From positions 312,001 to 376,000 of the forward strand of contig JAQFVV010012668.1 of assembly GCA_028023455.1 (NCBI GenBank): 64,000 bases of DNA, in the 5' to 3' direction. This DNA is from Epiperipatus broadwayi (taxonomy: Eukaryota; Onychophora; Udeonychophora; Euonychophora; Peripatidae). Every line of letters begins with the position of its first letter. Within the stretch, counting starts at the first letter, position 1. The notes beneath the pieces are model-generated. The model did no database searches, was not told the DNA's origin, and saw nothing but the letters and a program-made list of their open reading frames with translations. Shown here piece by piece: positions 50,430 through 62,035 of the stretch. Made by a program: the position numbers and the translations under genes.

Positions 50430-51190
50430 AAGTAGTAACCAAAATCTGCTCTTTAATTTAATCATCTCAAACATTTTTTTATGTGATTAATGTGCTGTCT
50501 CACTATTCTATTGACCTTAATTTAATTCTTGTATTTGGGTAAGTAGTATTCTGTTTATTTCCATAAGTATCCTTTTTTTAAAAGAGTATCTCTAATCCAA
50601 ATGGTCTGTCCTAATTTTGACATTTTTACAATTTAGGTTCCTTTTCTGGAATTAATACAAACAAGTGCATCTTTACTCAGCACTTCATAAGTAATTCTGT
50701 TATAACTGAATTTGGCATGAAGAGTTGGTAAAATATTGCTGTTTTTAGTACTTCGTGGATATCATCATACTTCATCCTATTTAGCAAGCATTTAAAATGT
50801 AAGATGACCTTTTCTGCTATTCTGTTTGACTGGGAAGATAGTATGTTGGTGTGAGTACATAATCATATTCCCTTTAGGACTAGGAGGTCCTCTACTTGCA
50901 TTGAGCTGAATCCTGTGCTGTTGTCAGTTACTGCAGTCTTAGGAAACCCATATGTAGCAAAAAGCTCATCTAAATTTTTTTTATCACATTATCTGCACTG
51001 GTACATTTACCAAATGATATTCTGTCCATGCATCTATATCTATAAGAAATGTGTCTATGGAATGGCCCAGTGTAGTCTAAATGGACTCTTTCCCATCCTC
51101 TTATAGCATCTGAGGGACTCTTTAAACAGTAGCATCAGTCTGTTGGCAGACTTGACATTTTCTTATAATTTGCTCTTCACTACTGCCATA
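50430..51190 (-). mobile_element. Ty3/Gypsy integrase remnant
   Basis: On the minus strand, with frame breaks, the order is as follows. First RKCQVCQQTDAT, the CxxC part of the HHCC zinc finger (about 51170-51130), then WERVHLDYTGPF. Next come LIDIDAWTEYH, LDELFATYGFPKTAV, the second catalytic block TDNSTGFSS (TDNGTxF expected) and IHEVLKTAIFY. RQHINHIKKC closes the C-terminal domain. Sense to the semaphorin gene, inside its intron. No reverse transcriptase was found upstream, so it is a 3' fragment. Confidence 0.75.
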
Positions 51191-52029
51191 TTATAACATT
51201 TATGAATTTTAGCAAGTTACTCATAAAATAATGCAACTTGACTGCCTTTGTTTTAAAATTTATTTTAAACTTATTTTAAAAATCTGCTATTGGTTCTCAC
51301 AAAATTAACCCAGGTGTGTGTAATGGGATAATTTCCAAGTAACAGGTGATCTTTTAAAAGAGATTTAAGTTCTGTAAACATTCTTCTATATTTATAATCT
51401 TGTTACTTCTAGAATTGGAAATTTATATGCGAACAAAAGTAAATCTGCACTTAAATTTTATAATAACTTAAAAATAAATTAATTCAAATGGAGTTGCGAT
51501 GCTTATGAAATCTATTACATTGCAGCTTTATACACATACATATGTAGGTGCGCTCATACACATACAACAATATTTACACCACTTACTTTTAATTAAATAT
51601 ATACAGTATAATTTATAACTTAGTATACGTATTATATAACAATATGCATATTTAGGCATTAAGATCTCTAAATGTATGTAAACATATATAAATATACCTA
51701 CATATACATTAATAACCATTAATATCCGTAGACTTGGATGGGTTTGAACTAAAGAAAAATACTACTATGGGACATAGTAGGTAAAATGGGATGCCGGGCA
51801 AATAATACCATTTCAATGTGAATGCAGAAAGTTTTGAAACTTGCAGTAATTTAATGTGAATATTAACACAGAATATTTTATCTTAGTATAAGAAATGTTT
51901 TTGTTGTTATTGAAAGCAAGTAAGGTGATTATTTCAATTACACACAAACACAAACACATGGAAAAAATAAGCAAAGCAACAGTCAACATTTGTGGAGTAA
52001 GCATATGCAAGAATTAAAAAGTTTCTTAC
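51191..52029. other. Intron next to the Ig exon
   Basis: AT-rich with ACAT-type simple repeats at 51530-51710. No gene seen. 51200-51420 could be decayed Gypsy pol. Confidence 0.4.
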
Positions 52030-52281
52030 CAGCATCAATGTTAAGAGTGTGCCTACAGAGGACATCCATTCCAACTCTGCATTCATATTTACCAGCATCT
52101 CGCTGATCTATATCCATAATAACCAATCCATGGTCCTGTGTGTACACAAATTTATTGCTGTTCCTGATAGGAGTATTATTTCGTAACCAGACAACAGGAA
52201 CACTGAGTAGTGGAAGTTTGGCTTGACATTTTAAATGAGCACTTTGACCTAATAAAACTTCAACATTTGCCCAATTGACAC
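52030..52281 (-). CDS. Sema2a: Semaphorin-2A-like, immunoglobulin-domain exon
   Basis: This internal exon of 252 bp encodes one Ig-like domain. Seen: acceptor TTATTTTAG ends at 52282 and donor GTAAGA starts at 52029. The open frame uses incoming phase 1 and leaves in phase 1, the usual symmetry of Ig exons. Ig landmarks are the B-strand Cys in HLKCQA, the core Trp in VVWLR, and DAGKYEC near the end. A second Cys pair member follows in VLCRHTLNIDA. Family knowledge: class 2 semaphorins are secreted axon-guidance ligands of plexins, built as signal peptide, sema domain, PSI domain, Ig domain and a short tail without a membrane anchor. The next exon in phase carries that tail, which makes class 2 the best call over other Ig proteins. 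The sema and PSI exons are not visible in this window. Confidence 0.85.
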
Positions 52282-52734
52282 CTAAAATAAAAAGATATGT
52301 ACATTTATAAATATGTTAAATCTTTTATCCTATATCTGCATCATCAACTGTATAGGAAATAAATATATAAATTCATGCTAAAAAAACTATACATATGAAA
52401 AACAAATAAAAATATAATTCTACCACCACATGTCAGTCTTACAAATAAATATTTAAGTAAACCCACTCACACAGAAGTGTTAAAAAGTAGAAAAACAATG
52501 CATAATAGTCAATGTCTATCAAGAATTATATAATTCTTGCTTATAATATAGTTATGAACAAATTTTAATAAATATTAAAACAGTATCTGAAGAGTAAACA
52601 AAAAAAAAGTAGGGAAAAATTTCATTCTTCAAATATTTCTTGAAAGAAAATTGAATTGTGATAATTATATAAATCAATCCATGATTCATAAATACTTCAA
52701 GACATATTTTATTTGGATTCATAAGTGGACAGTT
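52282..52734. other. Intron upstream of the Ig exon
   Basis: AT-rich; nothing recognised. Confidence 0.5.
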
Positions 52735-52905
52735 AAAATTTTAAACTGGATTCTGAGAGAGTGTAAAAGATCTAGAAAGGGACCACATGTGAGATGGATA
52801 AAGAAGTGTGCTGGAATGATATGGAGAAGAGAGGATAGAGAATGAAGAAGATGGATTGAATTTGGAGATATCTTCATCCTCAATAATGACTGAAAATGAT
52901 GATAA
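52735..52905 (+). mobile_element. LINE 3'-end fragment (C-terminal RT tail)
   Basis: The plus strand reads KRSRKGPHVRWIKKCAGM then WRREDRE. This is the RSRGRPxxRWxDD..AGMxWxxxAxDRExW tail that ends many LINE proteins. After it come TCATCCTCAATAATGACTGA and a TGATGATAAATAA end, a common LINE 3' terminus. 5'-truncated to about 170 bp. Confidence 0.7.
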
Positions 52906-53309
52906 ATAATAATTTAAATTATTTAATTTTTTATTACTGAAGAAAGTATTTAAACAACTTAGTTTCATAAGATTTTTTTAACTTCAGATATAAATTTAAT
53001 TGAAAATTACCTCATAATATATTCATAAAGACTGTATATATTATCCCCAGTATATATATTGTGCCATTACAATTTAGTCACTAGCTAAATTTATAGTAAT
53101 GTGCATGTAGAAAAGGTAAACCAAAAATCATCATCACATTTTTATATAATCATAAATGAAGCTGTAGGGCATCCAAGTTCAAACCCTACAAGGTCCAGTT
53201 CTAAAAGCTTTAAACAGAGAAAGAATGGGTCAACAATTACATGCTTTACTTGTTTGTGTGTTGATAGAAAGGTAATACACACATTTAAACTATTTAATAT
53301 TTAATTTTC
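52906..53309. other. Spacer before the assembly gap
   Basis: 53160-53215 holds AAGTTCAAACCCTAC, a weak B-box-like word. No gene seen. Confidence 0.4.
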
Positions 53310-53809
53310 NNNNNNNNNNNNNNNNNNNNNNNNNNNNNNNNNNNNNNNNNNNNNNNNNNNNNNNNNNNNNNNNNNNNNNNNNNNNNNNNNNNNNNNNNNN
53401 NNNNNNNNNNNNNNNNNNNNNNNNNNNNNNNNNNNNNNNNNNNNNNNNNNNNNNNNNNNNNNNNNNNNNNNNNNNNNNNNNNNNNNNNNNNNNNNNNNNN
53501 NNNNNNNNNNNNNNNNNNNNNNNNNNNNNNNNNNNNNNNNNNNNNNNNNNNNNNNNNNNNNNNNNNNNNNNNNNNNNNNNNNNNNNNNNNNNNNNNNNNN
53601 NNNNNNNNNNNNNNNNNNNNNNNNNNNNNNNNNNNNNNNNNNNNNNNNNNNNNNNNNNNNNNNNNNNNNNNNNNNNNNNNNNNNNNNNNNNNNNNNNNNN
53701 NNNNNNNNNNNNNNNNNNNNNNNNNNNNNNNNNNNNNNNNNNNNNNNNNNNNNNNNNNNNNNNNNNNNNNNNNNNNNNNNNNNNNNNNNNNNNNNNNNNN
53801 NNNNNNNNN
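53310..53809. other. Assembly gap, exactly 500 N
   Basis: A run of 500 N, a round number used for gaps of unknown size. The true distance is unknown, and an exon of the semaphorin gene could be missing here. Confidence 1.
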
Positions 53810-56800
53810 TAAAATTTTTGTTCCGATGAACTAGAAATAATATTGACCATGTCTTGTACTCAGTAATATACACTTTCATGATAACAGTTTATCTTATAAA
53901 GCATTATTATTATTGCATACAACAAAGTCAGAGTATCATTAGTATGCATATTTATTATATTTTATTAATGCTTTATTTATTAAAACTTAATTAAATATTT
54001 TTTAAGTAAAAAAATTATCAACTAAAAAAAATGAGAGGGTGGTGGGAAACAATTTCAATCAGATCATAAGAAATGGATATTATATTATTACAATATCATG
54101 GGATTGGTGGAGAAACAATTTTAATCAGACCATAGAAATGGCACTGAAGTACTACAACACCACAGAATAAATTAAAAGCAATAGTTTGTTTAATAATAAG
54201 ATCTCTCAAGATGCCAAAATTATAATAATTGTAATAAGCCACTCAAAAAAAAAAAAAAAAATCTCAAAATTATTAGAATTTTTTTTCTCCAAATATTCTT
54301 AAAACATCCAGTTTACCACTTTTTTGAAATATATGAATAAAGATGTCCGAAAAAGACAAATGACACCCAAGATGCATTTCATGCTGAACCAACACTCTTT
54401 CTAGCTTAAATAAATATTGAAATAATCATTAATGTATTAATCTGAAAATGGAAACAACTTTATTATTAGTGGACTGAACAATATTAGTAAGAATCATTAA
54501 AATGTGACCACAGATAGGTTATAGTTAATGGCTATTCCTTTACAACATTAATGAGGATGAAGAAAACTACAGTCACATATATCTCGAGGAATACATCTCT
54601 TGATTTATCAGAAGCAATGTATTATTACATTAATTTTAATTATATTAGACCAATTTTAAATTATTTAAATTTTTAAAACATTAGTATATTGATGATGTAC
54701 AAAATGGCTAAATAATTATAAATAAATCATAAATTTAAAAAAAAAGATGTTAAACATAATAATTAATGAATCAAATAAGCATTGTATAATACCATGAGAT
54801 ATGAAATGTTTTTGGATACTGATGAGTGCAGTTTGGTAAACAGGTTAAATAATTCAAAATTTAGAATGCTTTTATTTTTGAGATCATTAACACTAAATCA
54901 CAGAAAGTATGGACTGTATATGGAAAAGCATATATTTTTATTTTGAAAGAAAAAAAACAAATTCCACATATTAGTTATGAATAGCTAAAGGCATTGATAT
55001 CATTAACATAATATAAGATCAATCAGTATATTTTTCAGCCTTCTGGAAAATTTAAAATTATAGCAACACATTTTACTGGATTGGGTATGAAAAGCAGATG
55101 AAAGGAAAGTTATTTGTAATAAATCCGAGTATGCTTTTTGTAAAATATGTAAGTTCCATCTACATTATGAAGATTATTTTAAAAGATATATTAAAAAGTT
55201 GGAATATTCGTGCCATTTATTGGAGAAAGAATGGATTAAATTAAGGACAATGAAGAGCTATGATTAATAAAGATATTAATGTCTTTCAGAAAAAAAAAAC
55301 TTGCTGAAGAAGATATCAAAGGAACAGAGCAGATCAAACTAACAAGTGTGCTATATGTGAAATTATCTGTGTTTTACATTCATAGCAAAAATCATTTTAA
55401 ACTTTTTATTCTTCTTTGACATTTTTTTTTTTTTTTTTTAGACTAAGGATGACTTTATTATTCAAAAATAGTTTCTAATTATATCAATGCTTTTGATTTT
55501 CCTACTACTTAAAAAGGTTATAGAAAAATATGTAACAACAGTGCATTTCTAAAATATTACCAGAACTATCCAACTTTAAATCAATATTCCTAATATTTGA
55601 TAGTAGTGATCATTATCTACATTTGCAGCCCATTATTTATATAAGCATTGATTGATTTAGTAAATAAACACTAGACAAATAGCAGTAGGTGAAGAATGAA
55701 ATGACATGATACTTAATAGTTATTTGGTGAACTAGAAAGTGTCTCAGTTATACATATTTTCAATACAGTTAATAGACATACATAAAAATTGCTCTTCTGA
55801 AAAGTACTTTTTGGCATTTCATAGAAGTAAATTTTATAACAAAATGTGAGTAATTTAATTAAAGGATCTTGGAAGACTTTTCCATTAGGCCTAATAATTT
55901 GAAAAAAATATTTGAATACTGCACTGCATGAAGAACAACATTAAGCCGAATGTAATATTCTTCAAATAAAGCACTGGAAAGTGAATGAAAAGACAAAAAA
56001 TACAAATGCAATGATATAACTAAAGTTGCGTCTTTTATTGACATGTATTCTATTGAAATCACTAAGATATGAAGAGAGAATAATTATCTCTTTCGGAAGT
56101 CATATAGGTTCAAACTCTAAAAGTAATAAAATGTGCTTTAGTTCTCTAGATCATCACTCTATTGCAACTACTCAGGGCTATAGAGATCTTTAATAAATTG
56201 AAAAATAACATTAAAGAAAAAATTCTTCAGTAATGTATAGAAGGGGAAAGATAGCTAAAATTATCAAGTTTTTTTTTCTTTAAATAGCAACTGAAGAAAA
56301 AAAACCCATTTCATATAAATGATAAGTGCCATTATACAAACTTTTTTCCAATTTATTTACCAAATTAAAAGGAGCAATCATAATATATATCTTTTATGTT
56401 TCAATATTTTTTTTAAAAAGACTGAAAGTTGTTTTTCTTCTACGTTTTAGCTGTAATGGGATAAGCTGTTATCACAAGCAATTTTTGACAAATCTTTAAA
56501 TAAACAAAATGAAACAAATAGTAAAACTGCCTTTTTTATAACCGGCTAATGCCAGTTTTTTTTTTTTAAAGTTGCCACTGCAAATCTTTAAGCTACTTAA
56601 GAAAAGTTCTAAGAATTTCTGACTTGGCTATCAATTCATCCAAGAAATATTTTATACATATCAATAGTTATTTGGAGTAGTTGACAATAACTGTGAAAAC
56701 AATGCTTTCAACCAAATCAATTTATTTTTAAACTTTTGGGATAAAAAAAAGTATTACAGTACAGATCACATCCGTATACATATGTGCATAGATGCTATGT

Positions 56801-56859
56801 ATTAAAGCGTGTATATATATATGAAAAAATGAGCTATTATCATATTAATATTAGATGGT
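53810..56859. other. AT-rich spacer, no gene seen
   Basis: 54050-54180 has two similar AGAAATGG..ATTACAA/ACTACAACA blocks, perhaps a small duplication. A T18 run sits near 55421-55439. GGTTCAAACTC near 56108 is a weak B-box-like word. No semaphorin PSI or sema exon was recognised on the minus strand. Confidence 0.45.
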
Positions 56860-56945
56860 GGAAAGAGTCCAACATAGGGCCGCCACATGTGAGTGTGCAG
56901 TAAACAAAGGTGCATCATCACTGGGGCACTAAGAGATCAAAATAA
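56860..56945. other. Less AT-rich patch of unknown nature
   Basis: About 80 bp including GGGCCGCCACATGTGAGTG and GTGCATCATCACTGGGGCAC. On the minus strand it follows CTCTTAG and has 25 open codons before a stop. It may be a small exon, an RNA or a repeat; no family recognised. Confidence 0.25.
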
Positions 56946-58916
56946 TTAATAAAATTTATACATAAAGTTGTATACATTTTTGAAACAGTTCATCATTAGA
57001 AATTCACTCCGAGTGTAAATAATTTTTATTTAAATATAAAAGGAATACTTCTTTATTTAAACTTATGTGACAATTATCCAGACTTTGAATTTCTACTCAT
57101 GAGTTTGAAATATATAATATATATATTCTTATTACACTAAACTGAACGTCGATGCCATTTGTCATGATAATTAATAAAACTTATATGTAAATGTTGAGAT
57201 TTCCAAATTACTTTATTCCTAGAAACACGTTCTGATTGTAAATATTTATTATTTAAATATAAGAGAAATATTTCCTTACTTAAACTAAATGTGGCAATTA
57301 CTCTAGCCTCAAAACATATTTTATATATATTCTACCATTGCACAAACATGAACAGGCCGATGCCCTTTTATTACTATAATTAATAAAATGTATATGTAAA
57401 TAAAATGTTTAGATTTCCTAATCATTTTTATTTATATATCCTAATTTATATAAAAAATAATATATTATTATTAATAATTTATTTAAAAATATTGCCTAAT
57501 AATTACAATACTTCTGCATACAATGAAATTATCTTTCTTAATAATATTTTACAAAACTTAAATCTGTTGTCCAAATGGATGGACTATCTGTTTTAGAAAT
57601 GTGAGTACTAAGATCGATTCCAGTGCTGTGTTATGGCAAATACTTTTAATAATGCTATCTTTCTCTACTTTTTTTATTATGCCCTATTATCTTTTAACAT
57701 ATTTTACTAAATAGCTTTTCCTACTTTTAATAATGATATTATCCTTTTTTTTTATTATGCTGTATTATCTTTTTACATATTTTAATAAATAGCTTCTCAA
57801 TGGATGTATTCTTTAGCTAAAAACTCATAAGTGATCAATAATTCACACTACAGACCAAATCTAAGGAAAACAGAATGAATAAAAACATAATTTTTAAAAG
57901 ATATTATTGCATGCCAAAATATTTAATACTTAAGAAATTTTATGATAACAATATTATTTAATGCAAATATCTACATGATTGTACTATTGATAAAATCTAA
58001 ATAATGTATCTAATAGAACAAACCAAGTGTTTATTTTTTTTTATAGTTAGCCAACATAACCTATGAATAAATAAAATAAAGTGCAAAGCATTTTAATAGT
58101 TTTTAAAAATGTGTTGAATAAACAATCTAAGTATGAAAATATAAATTTCTTTCCTTAAATAAGTCATAGCTAAATCCTTAATTGTCAAACTATATAATAA
58201 ATATAATAGAATTTATTAATAAGCATCAAAAATACAATATAATAGTGTAAATATTTTATTATTGAACAAAAACAAGGGAAAATATTTTTGTAATATAAAA
58301 CGTAAACAAGTTTTGTGACTGAGAGCTATTAATTTTTTCAAAAGACTTTATCTTGTATTTGGAAAGGAGAGTATTAATTAAATGTTTAAATCTATCCAGC
58401 ACATGTGTAGTGTAGTGATCCCTAATTATTATTACAGATAGCAAGCACTATATAAATAAATAACTCATTATATGTGATTAATTAAAAATAATGGATAGAT
58501 TTTGAAAACAAAGAACTTTTTATTATTATCAAGAAGGTATTAATGGAATGCAAGAGTTATATCAGGTGTTCTATTTAAAATTGACCTAGTTTGGTGTTCC
58601 ATCAATAAACAATGTAAGTATGAAAATTTAAAATATCAGATTAAATATAACTTTGTTAATAGAAAACATGAATAAATTTATGCATGAGAGATTTTCAATG
58701 GTTTTCCCACAAACAAGGACTACTTTTAATGAAATACTGACTTGCTGGTTAAAGTTGATCTAAATACTGATGGAAAAAAGCTGGGCTATCTTTGTTCCTC
58801 GTTATGCAGGATGGATCTCAGAAATGAATTTCAAAGAATTATATTCTGAATGTACTTCAATATTTTTAATAACCAGGTAAGTAACATAAATTTATATAAT
58901 TATTTATATAATATCA
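56946..58916. other. AT-rich spacer, no gene seen
   Basis: 57000-57110 and 57210-57310 share an ACTC...GAGTGTAAATAATTTTTATTTAAATATAA-like block, probably an old direct duplication of about 210 bp. 57650-57800 also repeats a TTTTTATTATGC..TATTATCTTTT block. Confidence 0.45.
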
Positions 58917-59035
58917 GAGCTGACTCGTGAAGAGGAAGGGAGCAATGCAATGTTTTCATGGGTATGTGTGGTGGTTCTTTCAAATATGATAAAAACATAG
59001 ATATTAAAAAAATTATCTTATTCATTGATATTTCC
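58917..59035 (+). repeat. Dispersed repeat, partner of 46.17 kb
   Basis: GCAATGCAATGTTTTCATG followed by ATGATAAAAACATAGATATT matches the block at 46,198-46,255. It is preceded by AGAGCTGACTCGTGAAGAGG. Copies are diverged; function unknown. Confidence 0.5.
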
Positions 59036-59291
59036 TATCTCCATTAGCAATTTTGCAGGATTATCCAATAATATAAAAACTTTTGAAAGAAAAAATCCCA
59101 CTTAAGTTACTAAATACATATTTTTATTTTAAGATATTATTTAATTAGTTTTAAAAATATTTTTTAAACATTAATTTGTTTTATTACAGCACGTGTTTTA
59201 ATCTACACATTTATTTTTATAGAAACAATTAAATAAAACATATAAGCCAATAAACATCACATGACCACCTCCTCTTATGCTTGTGTATATC

Positions 59292-59690
59292 TGTTGTTAA
59301 AACAGGCAGACCTCACTATATATGTTGCCACACACAGCAAGCTAGAGTAATCGATGGATGCCAGAAGGCTTTTGCATAAAATCCCCATCTAGTGCCTACT
59401 CATCCAATATCCATCCACAGACTAGTTTCTGGCTTATGGCCTTCATCATTGAGGAGCATTGTATCTGAGAGCACTGCATCTAGATCTTAGGACCTCTAAG
59501 ATCTAGATGCAGTACTCTCAGATCCAAGGCTCCTCACTAAAGAAGGACATAAGCCAGAAACTAGTCTGGGGATATTGGATGAGTAGGCACTAGATGGGGA
59601 TTTTATGCAAAAGCCTTCTGGCATCCATCGATTACTCTAGCTTGCTGTGTGTGGCAACATATATAGTGAGTTTTGCCTGTTTTAAAAACA
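59292..59690. repeat. Foldback repeat family, locus 3: 399-bp snapback palindrome
   Basis: Arms 59292-59490 and 59496-59690 are inverted near-identical copies around the 5-bp centre GACCT. Shared words are TTGCCACACACAGCAAGCTA, TCGATGGATGCCAGAAGGCT, CTAGTGCCTACTCATCCAAT and GACTAGTTTCTGGCTTA. The left arm carries a few extra bases. The two other loci of the family are at 24.3 and 43.6 kb. No open frame. Confidence 0.85.
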
Positions 59691-61564
59691 TATAAGGTAT
59701 TTCCCAAACAAGTTAAATGACTAAAGCCATATTTTCAAGTTTTTCTTGGGAAGATGCTGAGAAAAAAATGTCTTTTAATTTATGTTTTATTTCATAGAAT
59801 GGGAAAGGGGTGTTAAAATTTACCTTGCACAAAGAAATTTCTTACGCATGTGATGGTGCTGATTACAATCAAAATACCAACATCACAAACTTTTAGACAA
59901 ACAACAATATTAGAATTATAGGTTACAGTCAGGTTAGAAAGCTTAGTAAAGGATAGCTTTATTGTGTCATGAGATCAGTATATTAGAATTTTTGATATTT
60001 TGAATTGATTCTAAGATACACCAAGTTGAACAGTGATCCATAACATCTATCATAAATGAAGACATTGACAAAGATGATAGTTAAAAAATACAACTTTGTA
60101 TAACTCCATCACTTGATCTTAAAAGTATTAGACATATCACCAATTAAACTAAAAGTCAATTTTATGGAAGAACAAAATCAGCCTGAGTGACCTTTATATC
60201 TGTAAATAAGAGAAAATACACATGGATAAACTTAATTTATTCTAATATTAAATAACTCTACTGAAAGAACCCACAAATCCCTTAAATCACGAATCTATGA
60301 TGAAATCAGTCACATACATTGCTAATTCACAGAACAGATAGCTAGAAAAATTAAGACATTAATAAAAAATATGCACTTATGGAATGATTATTATTTTAAA
60401 TAAATACCTATTAAAAACACATTTATAACTCAAGTTTATATATATTGTGAAAAAATATTAAACTAGATTCCATATCTTCCTATAGAATATATGCTTGTGT
60501 AATTTAAAGATTAGCAAACATTTAAGACATTTTATAGTTCCTTGTCCTGACAAGTTAGCTCAATTACCAAGCAGTAATTCTTGATTTAATTTCTTAAATA
60601 AAACGGACAAATAAATTGATTTGTACAACAATTGAAATAGAAGTATAGATATAATATACAGATAATACTATTTAATTATTTGATTTAAACATGTAACAAA
60701 AAAAATAAAACAATTAATTTGGCTACAAAACTTTTAATACAATTTATCATAACATCTAATTCAAACTTCTATAAAATAATTTTAGATTAAACACACACAC
60801 ACACATATATAGTGACATTTGGCTTTCGCCAAAGAGAGCTAGTTCGTTGTAGATGTAGCATTCACTGAAAAAAAAAGTTTTTTCTCACAGAAAATCAATA
60901 AATTTAACATGTTCATAACTGACGTTGGTTTAGATAATTCTACCTAATGATCAGAATGCTTTTGTTAGAAATATAATACTTAAAATTAATGCATAGTTGT
61001 GCTTAGATGTTTGAATACAGTTTAAAATCAGTCAACCAGTGGATTTAGATATGCCTTGATTATCGGGATTGGGATGAGTAACCTGAGTAGGGGAATTAAG
61101 TGTTAAAATAGGTAGTTATTATAATAACTTAATATAATGCGTTTAATTTAAAGAAATAGATGCATAAGTTTTAATAGTAGATTTAACTTGAAAGTAGTTA
61201 TAAAATTAAGCAGTCATTTTATTTAATTAGATTAGTAAATTTAAGACAGTTGAATAGGTTTATTACTAGCTATAATTTCAATACTTCAGTTGCAATGGTT
61301 ACAGATCTGTGTGGAGGCTTACTTGCTCGTATAAATGTAATTTTATTTATTGGGAAAAACATAAATGTTCATGAATCATGTTTGGTATCATTTAAAAGTC
61401 TATTGAATGGGTAACAATTTTTCATTAAATTTAAAAAAATGTTTGAAAATATTCAGTCATAAAATTTGATTTAATTTAAATCATTTATTTTATATTTTAT
61501 TTTACTTTGCTACATTTTTTTTTTATTATCTTGATTTTTTTTAAAATTTTTATTATACAATTTA
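59691..61564. other. AT-rich spacer with a repeat tail
   Basis: 60250-60345 matches the 3' part of the repeat at 3770-4040 (TAATTCACAGAACAGA). An AC/AT microsatellite lies at 60791-60813, followed by TTTGGCTTTCGCCAAA, a 6-bp stem with a 4-base loop. No gene seen. Confidence 0.45.
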
Positions 61565-62035
61565 AAATTGGGAAAATCCCAATTAAATCACGTGATCATT
61601 TGGGTAGTGTGAGTAATTAATGTCAAAATTATAAGTAATAGCCAATAGGAAATTAATACAGGAAAGGAGCAAACAAAGAAAGCATGTTTGAGGATGGTTG
61701 ACAACAGGAGGTTATAAAAAGGCATGCACACCTCTGAGAAAGTTCTTATTCTTCATTAAAAATTCTACTAAAAATTTTGTACTAAAGAAAAGGGGTATTA
61801 AATTTGTAGAGTTGTAGAAAACTTAAAGTTCAAACTCTAAGAAATAAAATTTTAATAAGTTCTTGTTTTAGATGAGAATATTGATGTAAATCTTTAAATC
61901 AGGTACTCATTTTACCACAAAGCTGCCCAAGAGTCAGATCCCAGTGATAAAGAATTTATGTGCAACATGTCAAGGAATGATGCATCTGGAACAAACTCAT
62001 CACTTTCTAAACTTAAAATATTACAGGTATTATTT
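61565..62035 (+). promoter_or_regulatory. Promoter-like or LTR-like region with an exon-like segment
   Basis: TATAAAAAGG at 61713-61722 stands in less AT-rich sequence. AAATAAAAT follows near 61845. Then AATCAG ends at 61902 and a 124-bp segment (61903-62026) is flanked by CAG and GTATTA. One frame is fully open (including LCATCQGMMHLEQTHH) and another has ATG and 20 codons. This may be a solo LTR with downstream leader, or the promoter and first exon of a neighbouring plus-strand gene. Confidence 0.3.

Noticed and set aside
53290-53879. Long minus-strand open frames of 186 and 192 codons
   Set aside because: They consist almost wholly of N from the assembly gap.
60817-60835. Hairpin TTTGGCTTTCGCCAAA as a histone-type 3' stem-loop
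   Set aside because: The stem and loop sequence do not match the histone consensus, and no histone gene is nearby.
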